Under the pieces are notes generated by a model. It was not told the origin of the DNA. It did not search any database and worked only from the letters and a program-made list of their open reading frames with translations. Of a stretch of DNA of 64,000 nucleotides, positions 36,422-44,454 are shown piece after piece. Positions within the stretch are counted from its first letter, which is position 1. Each line of letters opens with the position of its first letter. Where the stretch lies: contig JAEZRC010000007.1 in assembly GCA_023440965.1 (NCBI GenBank), positions 434,001 through 498,000 on the forward strand, read 5' to 3'. Source of the stretch: Bacillota bacterium (GTDB lineage: Bacteria; Bacillota; Clostridia; Oscillospirales; Ruminococcaceae). The position numbers and the translations under genes are program-made.

Positions 36422-37564
36422 TTAATCAAATACATTCCTTATAAATTTTTTTATTGAAAACCTTGGTTCAATATATAATTCTTTTATATCTTCATCAAGT
36501 ACTATAGGTACTGACTGGACTACTTGATTATTTATAATATAGTCAGCTCTTCCAATAATATCACCTTTTTTTGCAGGGGCATAAATAAACTTCGGAAGAT
36601 ATACCTTTTTTTCAACATTTGGCTTGTTATTTCCAAACATTGTGATAGTTGCGTGAATCTGCTGTTTTACAAAAGCAACTTCTCTTTTCCCACCGACTAC
36701 GTGAACCAACATATTCATACTATCAATAGGAATTTCAACCTTTTTCACCATTGAAAAGCCATAGTCATACATACAGACATGATCATTCCAATCACTTGGT
36801 GCATTAAGGGTAACACATATTAACGTAACACCGTCTCTTGAACAAGCTGAAACAAGACATCTTTTTGCTTTATCGGTAAAACCAGTTTTTACGCCGATAC
36901 AACCATTATATTGCTTTAATAATTTATTTGAATTATAAAGCCATCTGGTGTACGGAGGGTTACCATATTGAAGTTCAACCTTAGGTGTTGAACAGATTTC
37001 CCCAAATGTTGGGTTTTTCAATGCTTCCTGCGTGAGCAGTGCCATATCCCTCGCAGTTGAATAATGATAATCTGTATAATCATCAAGGCCCGACGGTGTG
37101 ACAAAACTTGAATGCTTCATGCCAATTCTCTTAGCTCTTTCATTCATAAGCTTTGCAAAATTATTAATACTACCAGCAACTTTAACTGCTGTTGCGTTCG
37201 CTGCATCATTACCACTTGGGAGCATCATACCATAGCATAAAATACGTTTAGTAACCTGATCACCTTCAACAAGCCCCATTGAAGAGCCTTCAACCTTAAT
37301 TGCTTTTGAATCAACTGTAAAATACTCATCAAGATTTCCGCTTTCAATAGATAAAAGCGTTGTCATAATTTTGGTTGTACTCGCCATTGGCATTATCTGG
37401 TCTGCGTTTTTTTCATATAATACTCTGCCAGTTGTAGCATCAATAAGTATAGCAGATTTAGCAGATATATTAACACTGCCGACAGCATCGGCAGTGTTAT
37501 CAGCCGGCATAAATAGAAATGGTAAAATCAAAGCAACAATCATACTAACAAGCAATTTTCTCAT
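36422..37564 (-). CDS. dacF: D-alanyl-D-alanine carboxypeptidase, DacF type
   Basis: A 380-residue secreted penicillin-binding protein. A signal peptide covers about residues 1-28. The catalytic motifs are SxxK in MASTTK, SxN in PSGNDAANA and KTG in GVKTGFTDKA; a PBP5-type C-terminal beta domain follows, ending in an amphipathic segment. It trims D-Ala from peptidoglycan stem peptides. Its position beside gerW and the scp genes parallels spore-cortex-related dacF/ypuA-region genes. ATG at 37564 follows GAGGTG. Confidence 0.93.
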   Translation of the reverse strand: MRKLLVSMIVALILPFLFMPADNTADAVGSVNISAKSAILIDATTGRVLYEKNADQIMPMASTTKIMTTLLSIESGNLDEYFTVDSKAIKVEGSSMGLVEGDQVTKRILCYGMMLPSGNDAANATAVKVAGSINNFAKLMNERAKRIGMKHSSFVTPSGLDDYTDYHYSTARDMALLTQEALKNPTFGEICSTPKVELQYGNPPYTRWLYNSNKLLKQYNGCIGVKTGFTDKAKRCLVSACSRDGVTLICVTLNAPSDWNDHVCMYDYGFSMVKKVEIPIDSMNMLVHVVGGKREVAFVKQQIHATITMFGNNKPNVEKKVYLPKFIYAPAKKGDIIGRADYIINNQVVQSVPIVLDEDIKELYIEPRFSIKKFIRNVFD

Positions 37565-37633
37565 ATTCACACCTCAAAGTAGTTTATATGAATTATTATG
37601 CAGGTTGTCAGTCGAAAATTCTTGAAATATAGA

Positions 37634-38017
37634 TTATTGCTCGTCCTTCTTGTCTTTCTTCTTTACCATTGATGTAATCTTGTCAATAACATCAGGGATC
37701 ATATTTACAACAGCATTTGAAGAATTTGCATTCATAGACATCTGAAGAAGCTTAACATCACCATTAGCAATTACTATAAAAGCAATTGGAGAGATAGTTA
37801 CGCCTGCTCCACTTCCGCCACCGAAAAGATCCTTTGCTGATTTTGATGAGATATCAGATCCACCAGAAGCAAATCCAAAAGAAACCTTTGATACAGGAAT
37901 AATTGTAATTCCATCTGCTGTTGTAATAGGGTCACCAATAATTGTTTCAACATCAACCATTTGCTTGATTTTTTCTAGTGAAGCGCCAATAAGTCCTTCA
38001 ATTGGGTGATCACTCAT
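37634..38017 (-). CDS. ytfJ: GerW/YtfJ family sporulation protein
   Basis: A 127-residue protein with the YtfJ core: HPIEGLIGASLEKIKQMVDVETIIGDPI, TIIPVSKVSFGFASGGSD and a glycine-rich GGGSGAGVTISPIAFIVI. In B. subtilis YtfJ (GerW) is made in the forespore and needed for germination with certain nutrients. Its presence, with spoVM, supports spore formation. It follows DUF2953 by 3 bp, the common ytfI-ytfJ pairing (YtfI is DUF2953). Confidence 0.94.
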   Translation of the reverse strand: MSDHPIEGLIGASLEKIKQMVDVETIIGDPITTADGITIIPVSKVSFGFASGGSDISSKSAKDLFGGGSGAGVTISPIAFIVIANGDVKLLQMSMNANSSNAVVNMIPDVIDKITSMVKKKDKKDEQ

Positions 38018-38020
38018 TTT

Positions 38021-38869
38021 TTACATCTCCGTTTCATTATTTCGTTTTTCGAGTTTGAATTTAGTATATATATATTTAATTAAAATAAACACTGCAAGTG
38101 CAATAATTGTACTTGGTCGAGTTTTTATCTTCCCTGAACATTCATATTCACTATCTGATGAATTATATTTTGCTGATATATTGACCTTTTTTATTGATAC
38201 TGTGAGAAAGCTTTTTATTACACCAAGTGCACCATAAACTGCTCCATTCATCTTACCATAAGACATTGCACATTCATATGCATCCTCATTAGCAACATCA
38301 ATATCAATTTTCAAATCAATAATTCTTATTGCTTTAATAAGCTTTTTAACTGCCTTTTTTCCAAGTGGAATATATGGTTTTATTTCCTCCCACTTATCCT
38401 TTAAGTCATCAAGCTTTTCAAAAATCTTATTCTTGTTTTTTTCTTCTTCGCTATCAACATCAGACGATAAATTTTCCGACTTATGCTGTGGCTTATCATC
38501 AGGCTTATCTCTTAACTCTTTTTCAGAAACATTAACCTCAGGGTCAATCTTTTCTTTCATTTCGTGAATTGGTTGATTAGCACTGTCAGAAACTGGGGCG
38601 TTTTGCGGCTGTTCTTTTTTCTTAAGCTTATTATATTTTGCTTTTTCTTTAGTAAGCTTTTTTTCAAGCTTTTTCTTTTTTCTCTTATTTTTTCTTATTT
38701 GTCTTTTTTTATTCTTCTTTTTTTCTTTTAAAGGATAAATAGTAAAAAAAAGATACTTAGCTTTTGCCGAAAATTTATTATCGGAATAATCAAAAGTTAA
38801 AACAACAGAAAAATGCAGGAGTATGAATATTATCAAAATAACTGATAGAATTATACAAAAAGCTATCAT
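38021..38869 (-). CDS. DUF2953 (YtfI-like) membrane protein
   Basis: A 282-residue protein with an N-terminal transmembrane helix (about residues 1-21), a very lysine-rich stretch (about 45-85), an acidic/lysine variable region (about 85-150), and a C-terminal DUF2953 domain that includes IDLKIDIDVANEDAYECAMSYGKMNGAVYG, ending in a second hydrophobic segment. DUF2953 is generally encoded next to ytfJ, as here; function unknown. ATG at 38869 is preceded by GGAGGA. Confidence 0.88.
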   Translation of the reverse strand: MIAFCIILSVILIIFILLHFSVVLTFDYSDNKFSAKAKYLFFTIYPLKEKKKNKKRQIRKNKRKKKKLEKKLTKEKAKYNKLKKKEQPQNAPVSDSANQPIHEMKEKIDPEVNVSEKELRDKPDDKPQHKSENLSSDVDSEEEKNKNKIFEKLDDLKDKWEEIKPYIPLGKKAVKKLIKAIRIIDLKIDIDVANEDAYECAMSYGKMNGAVYGALGVIKSFLTVSIKKVNISAKYNSSDSEYECSGKIKTRPSTIIALAVFILIKYIYTKFKLEKRNNETEM

Positions 38870-38885
38870 AACATCCTCCAAAAAA

Positions 38886-39452
38886 TTAAACTGTTACTAA
38901 TTCGTCCTCATCATCTATATCATTAAAGCTTACCTGGTCATTATGATTCGGTAACGGTGGAAGATCATCAAGTGATGATAACTTAAAACAACGGAGGAAG
39001 GTGTTTGTTGTTCTGTATGCTATAGGTCGTCCAGGAACATCAAGACGCCCTGATTCTTCAAGTAAATCTTTTTCAACAAGAGAATTCACTACATATGAGC
39101 TATCTACTCCCCTGACGTGTTCAACAAAAGCCTTTGTAACAGGCTGATTATATGCAACTATCGTTAAAACCTCCATTGCGGCAGGCGAAAGAGTTGCATT
39201 CTTCTTGCTTTCTATTGCTGCTTTTATTGGTCCAGCAAACTCAAGTCTTGTTGTGAGCTGATAACAGTCGCCAAGCTTTATTACTCTTAAAGCACTCTGA
39301 CAGTTCTCATATCTGTCCTCGAGAAGCTGAATAATTTTAGGAAGTGATTCAAGTTCAATGCCACTGGCAGATGAAAGCTTGTCCCCGCTTATCGGATCAC
39401 CGCAGGCAAATAGTATAGCCTCAAGTGTTGATATTTTTTCATCTATGTTCAT
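38886..39452 (-). CDS. scpB: Segregation and condensation protein B
   Basis: A 188-residue kleisin-associated winged-helix protein: ISTLEAILFACGDPISGDKL at the N-terminus, LSPAAMEVLTIVAYNQPVTKAFVEHVRGVDS and GRLDVPGRPIAYRTTNTFLRCF. It is the ScpB subunit of the SMC-ScpAB condensin used for chromosome organisation. Start chosen at ATG 39452, with AAGGT in front. It follows scpA by 33 bp. Confidence 0.95.
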   Translation of the reverse strand: MNIDEKISTLEAILFACGDPISGDKLSSASGIELESLPKIIQLLEDRYENCQSALRVIKLGDCYQLTTRLEFAGPIKAAIESKKNATLSPAAMEVLTIVAYNQPVTKAFVEHVRGVDSSYVVNSLVEKDLLEESGRLDVPGRPIAYRTTNTFLRCFKLSSLDDLPPLPNHNDQVSFNDIDDEDELVTV

Positions 39453-39485
39453 ATTAGTCTTACCTTTCAAGTCTGATTAGTTTTG

Positions 39486-40190
39486 TTAAACTGTACGTCT
39501 GTTAAAGCTTATCTCGGTATTATCATCATTAAGGATAACTCGCCCTGATTTTGTGAGTTCAAGTACAGCTAAAAAGGTCGCAACACGTTCTGAGCGGTCA
39601 TAAATACCCTCATATAGCTTGTCCATTGAAAAAACTTCACCGTTATATAGCTTTTTAAGTACATAAATAATTTTTGATGTTACAGAAACAATACGCTTTG
39701 AAACTATCGGAGTAAATACAGACGCCTCAACTGGTTTGTTATTCTTTTCTTTGGTTACAACAAGACTATATGCAATAAGCAGATCTTCTGGCTCATGTAT
39801 AACAGCATAGGTTTTGTCAATTTCAATTTCAAGCTGATTTCGGACGAATATTTCCCCACCAATATAAGAAAGAGAAAGACGCTGTGCTGCTTTCTTACAG
39901 AGAGAATATTCAATTAGCCTTCCCTCGAGTTCTTTTTTTAGCTCGGTAGCTTCATCGTGTTGAGGAAGGAGTGATACTGTCTTTATATAGACGAGTCTTG
40001 CTGCCATTTCAAGAAATTCACCAGCATACTCCATATCCTGCTCGGAAATTTCATCAATATAATCAAGATACTGAACAAGAAGCAATGAAATTTCAATATT
40101 AGCAATATCAAGTTTATGCTTTGATATAAGATGTAATAAAAGGTCAAGTGGGCCTTCAAAAGTATCAAGTTTATATGATACGGTACTCAT
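39486..40190 (-). CDS. scpA: Segregation and condensation protein A (kleisin)
   Basis: A 234-residue kleisin with the N-terminal motif YKLDTFEGPLDLLLHLISKHKLDIANI, YAGEFLEMAARLVYIKTVSLLP and a C-terminal winged-helix ending. It bridges SMC heads with ScpB. Its ATG overlaps the stop of the upstream M50 gene (TAATG), so the two are coupled. Confidence 0.96.
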   Translation of the reverse strand: MSTVSYKLDTFEGPLDLLLHLISKHKLDIANIEISLLLVQYLDYIDEISEQDMEYAGEFLEMAARLVYIKTVSLLPQHDEATELKKELEGRLIEYSLCKKAAQRLSLSYIGGEIFVRNQLEIEIDKTYAVIHEPEDLLIAYSLVVTKEKNNKPVEASVFTPIVSKRIVSVTSKIIYVLKKLYNGEVFSMDKLYEGIYDRSERVATFLAVLELTKSGRVILNDDNTEISFNRRTV

Positions 40191-40852
40191 TATTTCATCA
40201 CCGCTCTAAAAATAATGTCTACATAACCTGAAAGAAAATCAAGAATATTTAAAAGTCCATATTGTAAGAATGCAAGAGGTCTATCCAGAATCCCTGAAAA
40301 AATTATAATAATCATACCAATAAAAATGTACTGTTCATACTGCATTATCTTAAAGTATGTTCTTGACGGTAAAAATAACGTTGCTATTCGTGACCCATCA
40401 AGTGGTGGAATAGGCAATAAATTAAATATTCCAAGTCCTATATTTAATATAACAATATATGAGATAACCTGCGTAATTTTAACAGTATCAAAATTATTAA
40501 CATAGCCAAGAAAACCAACAACTTTATAAATAATAATAAAAATATATGCCATTAATATATTTGATACAGGTCCAGCCAATGAAGATATAGCCATACCAAC
40601 TTTTCGATTTTTAAAATTTCTCGGATTTATAGGTACAGGCTTAGCCCATCCAAATCCAACCAGAAGCATTGCTAAAGATCCGAAAAGATCAAGATGCTTC
40701 ATAGGGTTAAGAGTGATTCGTCCCTGATATCTTGCTGTATTATCACCGAGCTTGGATGCAACCCACGCATGAGCACATTCATGAACAGGCAATGCTGTAA
40801 ATAATACAAGTGCTTTTATTAATAAATTGACTGGATCGAAATTGTTTAACAT
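40190..40852 (-). CDS. M50 family site-2 protease (YwhC-like)
   Basis: A 220-residue polytopic protease with the zinc motif HECAH (residues 24-28), the segment GRITLNPMKHLDLFGSL, and the third metal ligand in N144-L-L-P...L-D152-G. Four to five transmembrane helices are visible. Members of this short subfamily, without PDZ or CBS domains, commonly lie directly before scpA in Firmicutes; substrate unknown. It is first in its operon and has a clear promoter. Confidence 0.93.
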   Translation of the reverse strand: MLNNFDPVNLLIKALVLFTALPVHECAHAWVASKLGDNTARYQGRITLNPMKHLDLFGSLAMLLVGFGWAKPVPINPRNFKNRKVGMAISSLAGPVSNILMAYIFIIIYKVVGFLGYVNNFDTVKITQVISYIVILNIGLGIFNLLPIPPLDGSRIATLFLPSRTYFKIMQYEQYIFIGMIIIIFSGILDRPLAFLQYGLLNILDFLSGYVDIIFRAVMK

Positions 40853-40904
40853 ATTAACCTCTCTTACACAGAAAACTATTTTACCCCATTATAAAAACAT
40901 ATTC

Positions 40905-40933
40905 AGTATAATATATTTTTCAGTAAAATTCAA
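40905..40933 (-). promoter_or_regulatory. Promoter for the M50-scpA-scpB-gerW-dacF-rluB operon
   Basis: Minus strand TTGAAT (40928-40933), 17 bp, TATACT (40905-40910). It is divergent from the rpmB promoter about 70 bp away. The rest of the 223-bp intergenic region holds A/T-rich sequence with nothing else recognised. Confidence 0.75.
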
Positions 40934-41002
40934 GCATATTACTCTTATAATTGGCTAAAATACAGTGATGAAAACTTTTTTTCAAGATTTTTTTCAAAAC
41001 AC

Positions 41003-41031
41003 TTGATTTTTTTTATATTATCTGCTAAGAT
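41003..41031 (+). promoter_or_regulatory. Promoter for rpmB
   Basis: TTGATT (41003-41008), 17 bp, TAAGAT (41026-41031) with an extended TGC before the -10. About 40 bp of leader precede the strong ribosome-binding site AAAGGAGGTG. Confidence 0.78.
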
Positions 41032-41075
41032 ATTAATGTTGACTTTATGAACAAGAGAAAAGGAGGTGCAACCTC

Positions 41076-41264
41076 ATGGCAAAATGTGATATTTGCGGGA
41101 AGGGTGTAACTTTCGGAATAAAGGTGTCTCACTCACACAGACGTTCAAACAGAACTTGGAAGCCAAATGTAAGACGTGTAAAGGCTATCGTTGACGGTAC
41201 TCCAAAGCACGTTTATGTATGCACAAGATGTATGCGTTCAAATAAGGTAACTAGAGCTGTTTAG
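41076..41264 (+). CDS. rpmB: 50S ribosomal protein L28
   Basis: A 62-residue ribosomal protein with MAKCDICGKG at the N-terminus, SHSHRRSNRTWKPNVRRVKAI and a second CTRC pair, so it is the zinc-binding (four-cysteine) C+ form: cysteines in CDIC and CTRC. It has its own promoter and terminator. In B. subtilis rpmB lies next to spoVM; here it is 23 kb away, on the opposite strand. Confidence 0.98.
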   Translation: MAKCDICGKGVTFGIKVSHSHRRSNRTWKPNVRRVKAIVDGTPKHVYVCTRCMRSNKVTRAV

Positions 41265-41287
41265 TATTGTTACTATATTTCGAAAAC

Positions 41288-41316
41288 AAGGGATGCGTAT
41301 GCGTCCTTTTTTTTTA
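41288..41316 (+). terminator. Terminator after rpmB
   Basis: GGATGC/GCGTCC stem (one G-U pair) around GTAT, followed by nine T residues and further T-rich sequence. Confidence 0.85.
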
Positions 41317-41330
41317 TTTTTTTACATATA

Positions 41331-41359
41331 TTGACTCTGTTGATTTCATATATTATAAT
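41331..41359 (+). promoter_or_regulatory. Promoter for the first DUF4190 gene
   Basis: TTGACT (41331-41336), 17 bp, TATAAT (41354-41359): close to perfect consensus. A short leader and the ribosome-binding site CGGAGG follow. Confidence 0.82.
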
Positions 41360-41388
41360 AATAACAATAAACATACGGAGGTTTTGAG

Positions 41389-41904
41389 ATGAGTTATGAC
41401 GAGAATGAATTAAATGGCAATTATCAAAACAATGAGCAAAACCAGTCACAGCAGAATCAATATTATCAGGATAACAATCCACAGAATCCATATGCACAAA
41501 TTCCACCACAGCAAAATCCTTACCAACAGACACCGCCACAGCAGAATCCATATCAACAAACCCCATATCAGCAGCCTCAGTATCAGCAGCAATATTATAA
41601 TCCATATTATCAGCCGATGCCTATCCCAGTAAAGCATCCTAAGAGCGGATTCTGTGTTGCGTCAATGGTTTTAGGAATAATATCTATATGTATGTTTTGT
41701 GTTTTCTACATAAGTGTTCCTCTATCTGTCCTCTCTTTAATTTTCGGTAATATTGCAAATAAGGTTCAGAAAGACGGCAAGGCAAAAGCAGGAATAATTT
41801 TAAGTATTATTTCTTTATGCCTATGTGTTATATACTGGGTATTTATTATTTTTGTTTTTGCGAATGAAGGCTACTCTTTCTTTGATGATTCACTATACTA
41901 CTAA
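41389..41904 (+). CDS. DUF4190 membrane protein with Gln/Pro/Tyr-rich N-terminus
   Basis: A 171-residue protein. Residues 1-78 are a low-complexity tail of repeated NPYQQTPPQQ-like units (five to six near-copies, rich in Gln, Asn, Pro and Tyr); then KHPKSGFCVASMVLGIISI leads into two transmembrane helices with the DUF4190 pattern (A-x-x-x-L-G-I and KAGIILSIISLCLCV). Function unknown. The next gene is a shorter paralogue. The tail is likely cytosolic and disordered. Confidence 0.85.
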   Translation: MSYDENELNGNYQNNEQNQSQQNQYYQDNNPQNPYAQIPPQQNPYQQTPPQQNPYQQTPYQQPQYQQQYYNPYYQPMPIPVKHPKSGFCVASMVLGIISICMFCVFYISVPLSVLSLIFGNIANKVQKDGKAKAGIILSIISLCLCVIYWVFIIFVFANEGYSFFDDSLYY

Positions 41905-41928
41905 CTTTTTTTGATAACAAGTAATATA

Positions 41929-41957
41929 TTGACAAATATTTATCTATATTATATACT
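41929..41957 (+). promoter_or_regulatory. Consensus promoter for the second DUF4190 gene
   Basis: TTGACA (41929-41934), exactly 17 bp, TATACT (41952-41957). A perfect -35 and a near-perfect -10, followed by AAGGAGGAG before the ATG, suggest strong expression. Confidence 0.85.
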
Positions 41958-41988
41958 TTATATATATTAAATGTAAGGAGGAGTTGTA

Positions 41989-42339
41989 ATGGATTACAAC
42001 AATTACGACCCAAATAATAATTCTCAACCACCTATGCAAGCTCCTGGTCAGCACCCTAAAAAGGGTATGTGTATTGCTTCGCTTGTTCTTGGTATTATAA
42101 GCTTAGCATTGTTCTGCGCATGGTATTTAAGTATTCCTTGTGCTATTTTGGCTATTATATTTAGTATTCTCGCAACTAAAGCTGGAAAGAACGGTATGGC
42201 TACAGCTGGACTTGTTATGGGCATCATTGGACTAATATTAGGTGTTATTATTGCAATTTTAGTATTTGCAAGTATAGGCAGCTTTAGTGAAGAATTTGGT
42301 AAAGGCTTCATGGATGCTTTGAATTCAAGCGCTGACTAA
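41989..42339 (+). CDS. DUF4190 membrane protein, short paralogue
   Basis: A 116-residue paralogue of the preceding gene: a short polar N-terminus (about 22 residues, Asn/Pro/Gln), GQHPKKGMCIASLVLGIISL, two transmembrane helices, the small-residue linker KAGKNGMATAGLVMGIIGLILG, and a polar C-terminus. The duplication is evident from the matching HPKxGxCxASxVLGIIS segments. Function unknown. It has its own promoter and terminator. Confidence 0.86.
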   Translation: MDYNNYDPNNNSQPPMQAPGQHPKKGMCIASLVLGIISLALFCAWYLSIPCAILAIIFSILATKAGKNGMATAGLVMGIIGLILGVIIAILVFASIGSFSEEFGKGFMDALNSSAD

Positions 42340-42360
42340 TTTTATTACATACGGACAAAA

Positions 42361-42388
42361 AATACACACTCGGGTGTGTATTTTTTTT
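42361..42388 (+). terminator. Terminator after the second DUF4190 gene
   Basis: Stem AATACACAC/GTGTGTATT with a TCGG loop and eight T residues. The T run merges directly into the ribosome-binding site (AAGGAG) of the DUF2752 gene, so that gene must depend on read-through or on a promoter I cannot see. Confidence 0.88.
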
Positions 42389-42398
42389 AAGGAGATTT

Positions 42399-42776
42399 AT
42401 GAAACAATCAACAAAGATAATATTGCTTGATATAATAATGGTTGTAGCTTCAGGATTATTTTTGTTTATATCTATAAATTTAAAATTGCCACCTTGTTAT
42501 GTAAAGGCATTGACTGGTTTTGATTGTCCTGCCTGTGGCGGAACAAGAATGGTAATAAACATAACTAAACTGAATTTTATCAAAGCATTTCATTATAATC
42601 CTTTTATGTTTCTTGCATTCATTTATGGGGTTTTATTCTTTATTCTCCTGAACATTTCTATTTTAAATAAAAAGGCAATACAGATTATTAATAAGCTGTA
42701 TTGCCTTAAAATGTGTTATATTTGGTGCACTGGATTAATTATTTTCACAATTGTGAGAAATTTAAAATTTCTTTAA
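42399..42776 (+). CDS. DUF2752 membrane protein
   Basis: A 125-residue protein with three hydrophobic segments and the family signature FDCPACGGTRM (two cysteines and GGTR) followed by FIKAFHYNPFMFL. DUF2752 proteins are short membrane proteins of unknown function. AAGGAG precedes the ATG. Its last 15 bp overlap, tail to tail, the end of the oligopeptide-binding protein gene on the other strand. Confidence 0.9.
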   Translation: MKQSTKIILLDIIMVVASGLFLFISINLKLPPCYVKALTGFDCPACGGTRMVINITKLNFIKAFHYNPFMFLAFIYGVLFFILLNISILNKKAIQIINKLYCLKMCYIWCTGLIIFTIVRNLKFL

Positions 42777-44381
42777 TTTACTGAAATGAAGCTGTTGAGT
42801 AAAAGGATCGTATAGCGGTCCTTTTATTTTTTTATTATAAATAAGATACTGGCTGTTATAAAACATTGGTACATAATAATAATTCTCGATAAGATAACGT
42901 TCGGCTTTTGAATAAATATCAACGCATTCAGATAAATTATTTTTTGTATTTCGCAAATTTAAAATACTATCATAGTTATTATCCGAAAAAGAATATATAT
43001 TATTTTCATTTCCAGTCATGAAGGTTGAAAGAAAATCTTCCGGGCTGTTGGTTTTTGCACTAAATTCGCAATAAGCCATATAATAATTACCTGATTTTAT
43101 TCGGTTAATATATTCATCATCATCAAGGACTTCTACTGAACAGAAAAAGTCAAGTGTATCCTCCCACTGTTTTATGTAGATGTCAAGATATTCAATATTT
43201 GTACAACCCTTTGGAACAATAATTGTAGAACTATTTAGAAGGTTTTTCTCAGCCTTCGTTAATGAGCTTGTCCACATATACTGAGCAAGAGATTCATTGT
43301 ACAATGAGTCAGCTGGCTCTGATGAAAGCTCACGAAAGCTTTTATTAAGAATTGTTACACTGTGTGGAATAAGTCCTGATGCTGATTCAATTCCATTTTT
43401 AAATTCAGATTTTGAAACTTTTCTATTTATGGCAAGAGAAAGAGCTTTTCTGACCCCTTGATTTTTCATAATAGGGTTATTAAGATTAAAAACCAAGCCG
43501 CTTGATTTATATGTGTATTTTTCTACTATATTATCTTTGTTATAAAGTGATTTGTTCGAACCGTCATCAACAAAAAAATCATATTTTCCTTTTTTAAAGC
43601 CTTCAAGTCTGTTATTTTCATCCTTGACTACAAAGAAATTCAAACCAGACGGATAAACGTTTGAGATTGAATTATAATAAGTGCTTTTCCTCAAAATAAG
43701 GTAATTATCCTTTCCATAAGGGTCATAAACCCACTTAAACAAAAAGAAGGGTCCATTGGCTATAATACTATCTGTTTCAAGACCATACTTGCCTTCTGTT
43801 TTATAGAAAAATTCTTCATTACAAGGCATGGACGAGCTTTCAGCAAGAAGACTGAAAAACTCAGCATTTGGATGTTCAAGCTCTATTGCTAAGGTATAGT
43901 CGTCTTCTGCAACAACGCTGAGATTATCAACAGATAATTGGCCTTTGTTTACTTTTTCTGCATTTTTTATTGCATAATACTTTTTTGCATATGGTGAATA
44001 TGTTTTCGGATCGACAAGCCTTCTGAAAGCAAATACGAAATCCTTTGCTGTAAGGTTAAATCTTGTGTCATTTGTACCCTTCCAGTAATAATTCTTTTTA
44101 AGATTAAATTTAATTTTAAGGCCATTTTCTGAAACAGAATATGATTCGGCAACACCATTTTCAAGTTTGCCGTCCTTTGATTTTTTAATTAATCCCTCAT
44201 ACAGATTTTCTATTATCATAAGAGAAGATGAATCGGTAGCAAGCTGCGGGTCAAGATTCTTCGGGTCAGAAGACAGAGCATATTTAAACAGTACATTCAT
44301 TCCATCACTTTTTGAGCAGGATGTCAAAGCAAAGATTAAACATAAAACCATGAAAATTGCTATAAATCGTTTTAATTTCAT
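42762..44381 (-). CDS. Oligopeptide-binding lipoprotein (SBP family 5)
   Basis: A 539-residue extracellular solute-binding protein of the OppA/DppA family. The signal peptide ends in a lipobox (LTSC, Cys about residue 22 of the chosen start). The family signature region AESYSVSENGLKIKFNLKKNYYWKG and ALSLAINRK are visible. It should bind peptides outside the cell, but no permease or ATPase genes are adjacent, so it may serve a transporter encoded elsewhere or have another role. ATG 44381 follows AGGAGGG. Confidence 0.92.
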   Translation of the reverse strand: MKLKRFIAIFMVLCLIFALTSCSKSDGMNVLFKYALSSDPKNLDPQLATDSSSLMIIENLYEGLIKKSKDGKLENGVAESYSVSENGLKIKFNLKKNYYWKGTNDTRFNLTAKDFVFAFRRLVDPKTYSPYAKKYYAIKNAEKVNKGQLSVDNLSVVAEDDYTLAIELEHPNAEFFSLLAESSSMPCNEEFFYKTEGKYGLETDSIIANGPFFLFKWVYDPYGKDNYLILRKSTYYNSISNVYPSGLNFFVVKDENNRLEGFKKGKYDFFVDDGSNKSLYNKDNIVEKYTYKSSGLVFNLNNPIMKNQGVRKALSLAINRKVSKSEFKNGIESASGLIPHSVTILNKSFRELSSEPADSLYNESLAQYMWTSSLTKAEKNLLNSSTIIVPKGCTNIEYLDIYIKQWEDTLDFFCSVEVLDDDEYINRIKSGNYYMAYCEFSAKTNSPEDFLSTFMTGNENNIYSFSDNNYDSILNLRNTKNNLSECVDIYSKAERYLIENYYYVPMFYNSQYLIYNKKIKGPLYDPFTQQLHFSKLKKF

Positions 44382-44410
44382 AACATCCCTCCTAAAAGTC
44401 AATATATATA

Positions 44411-44439
44411 ATTTTATCATTATTATATATCATTTACAA
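44411..44439 (-). promoter_or_regulatory. Promoter for the oligopeptide-binding protein
   Basis: Minus strand TTGTAA (44434-44439), 17 bp, TAAAAT (44411-44416) with TGA before the -10. Confidence 0.7.
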
Positions 44440-44454
44440 GGGGTTTATGATAAA

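Noticed and set aside
41459..41610. Possible CRISPR-like repeat array
   Set aside because: The repeats are short, in frame and encode NPYQQTPPQQ-type units; there are no spacers of uniform length and no cas genes.
41273..41637. Minus-strand frames opposite the first DUF4190 gene
   Set aside because: They run through the rpmB terminator and promoter and are the complement of the Gln-rich repeat; no ribosome-binding site.
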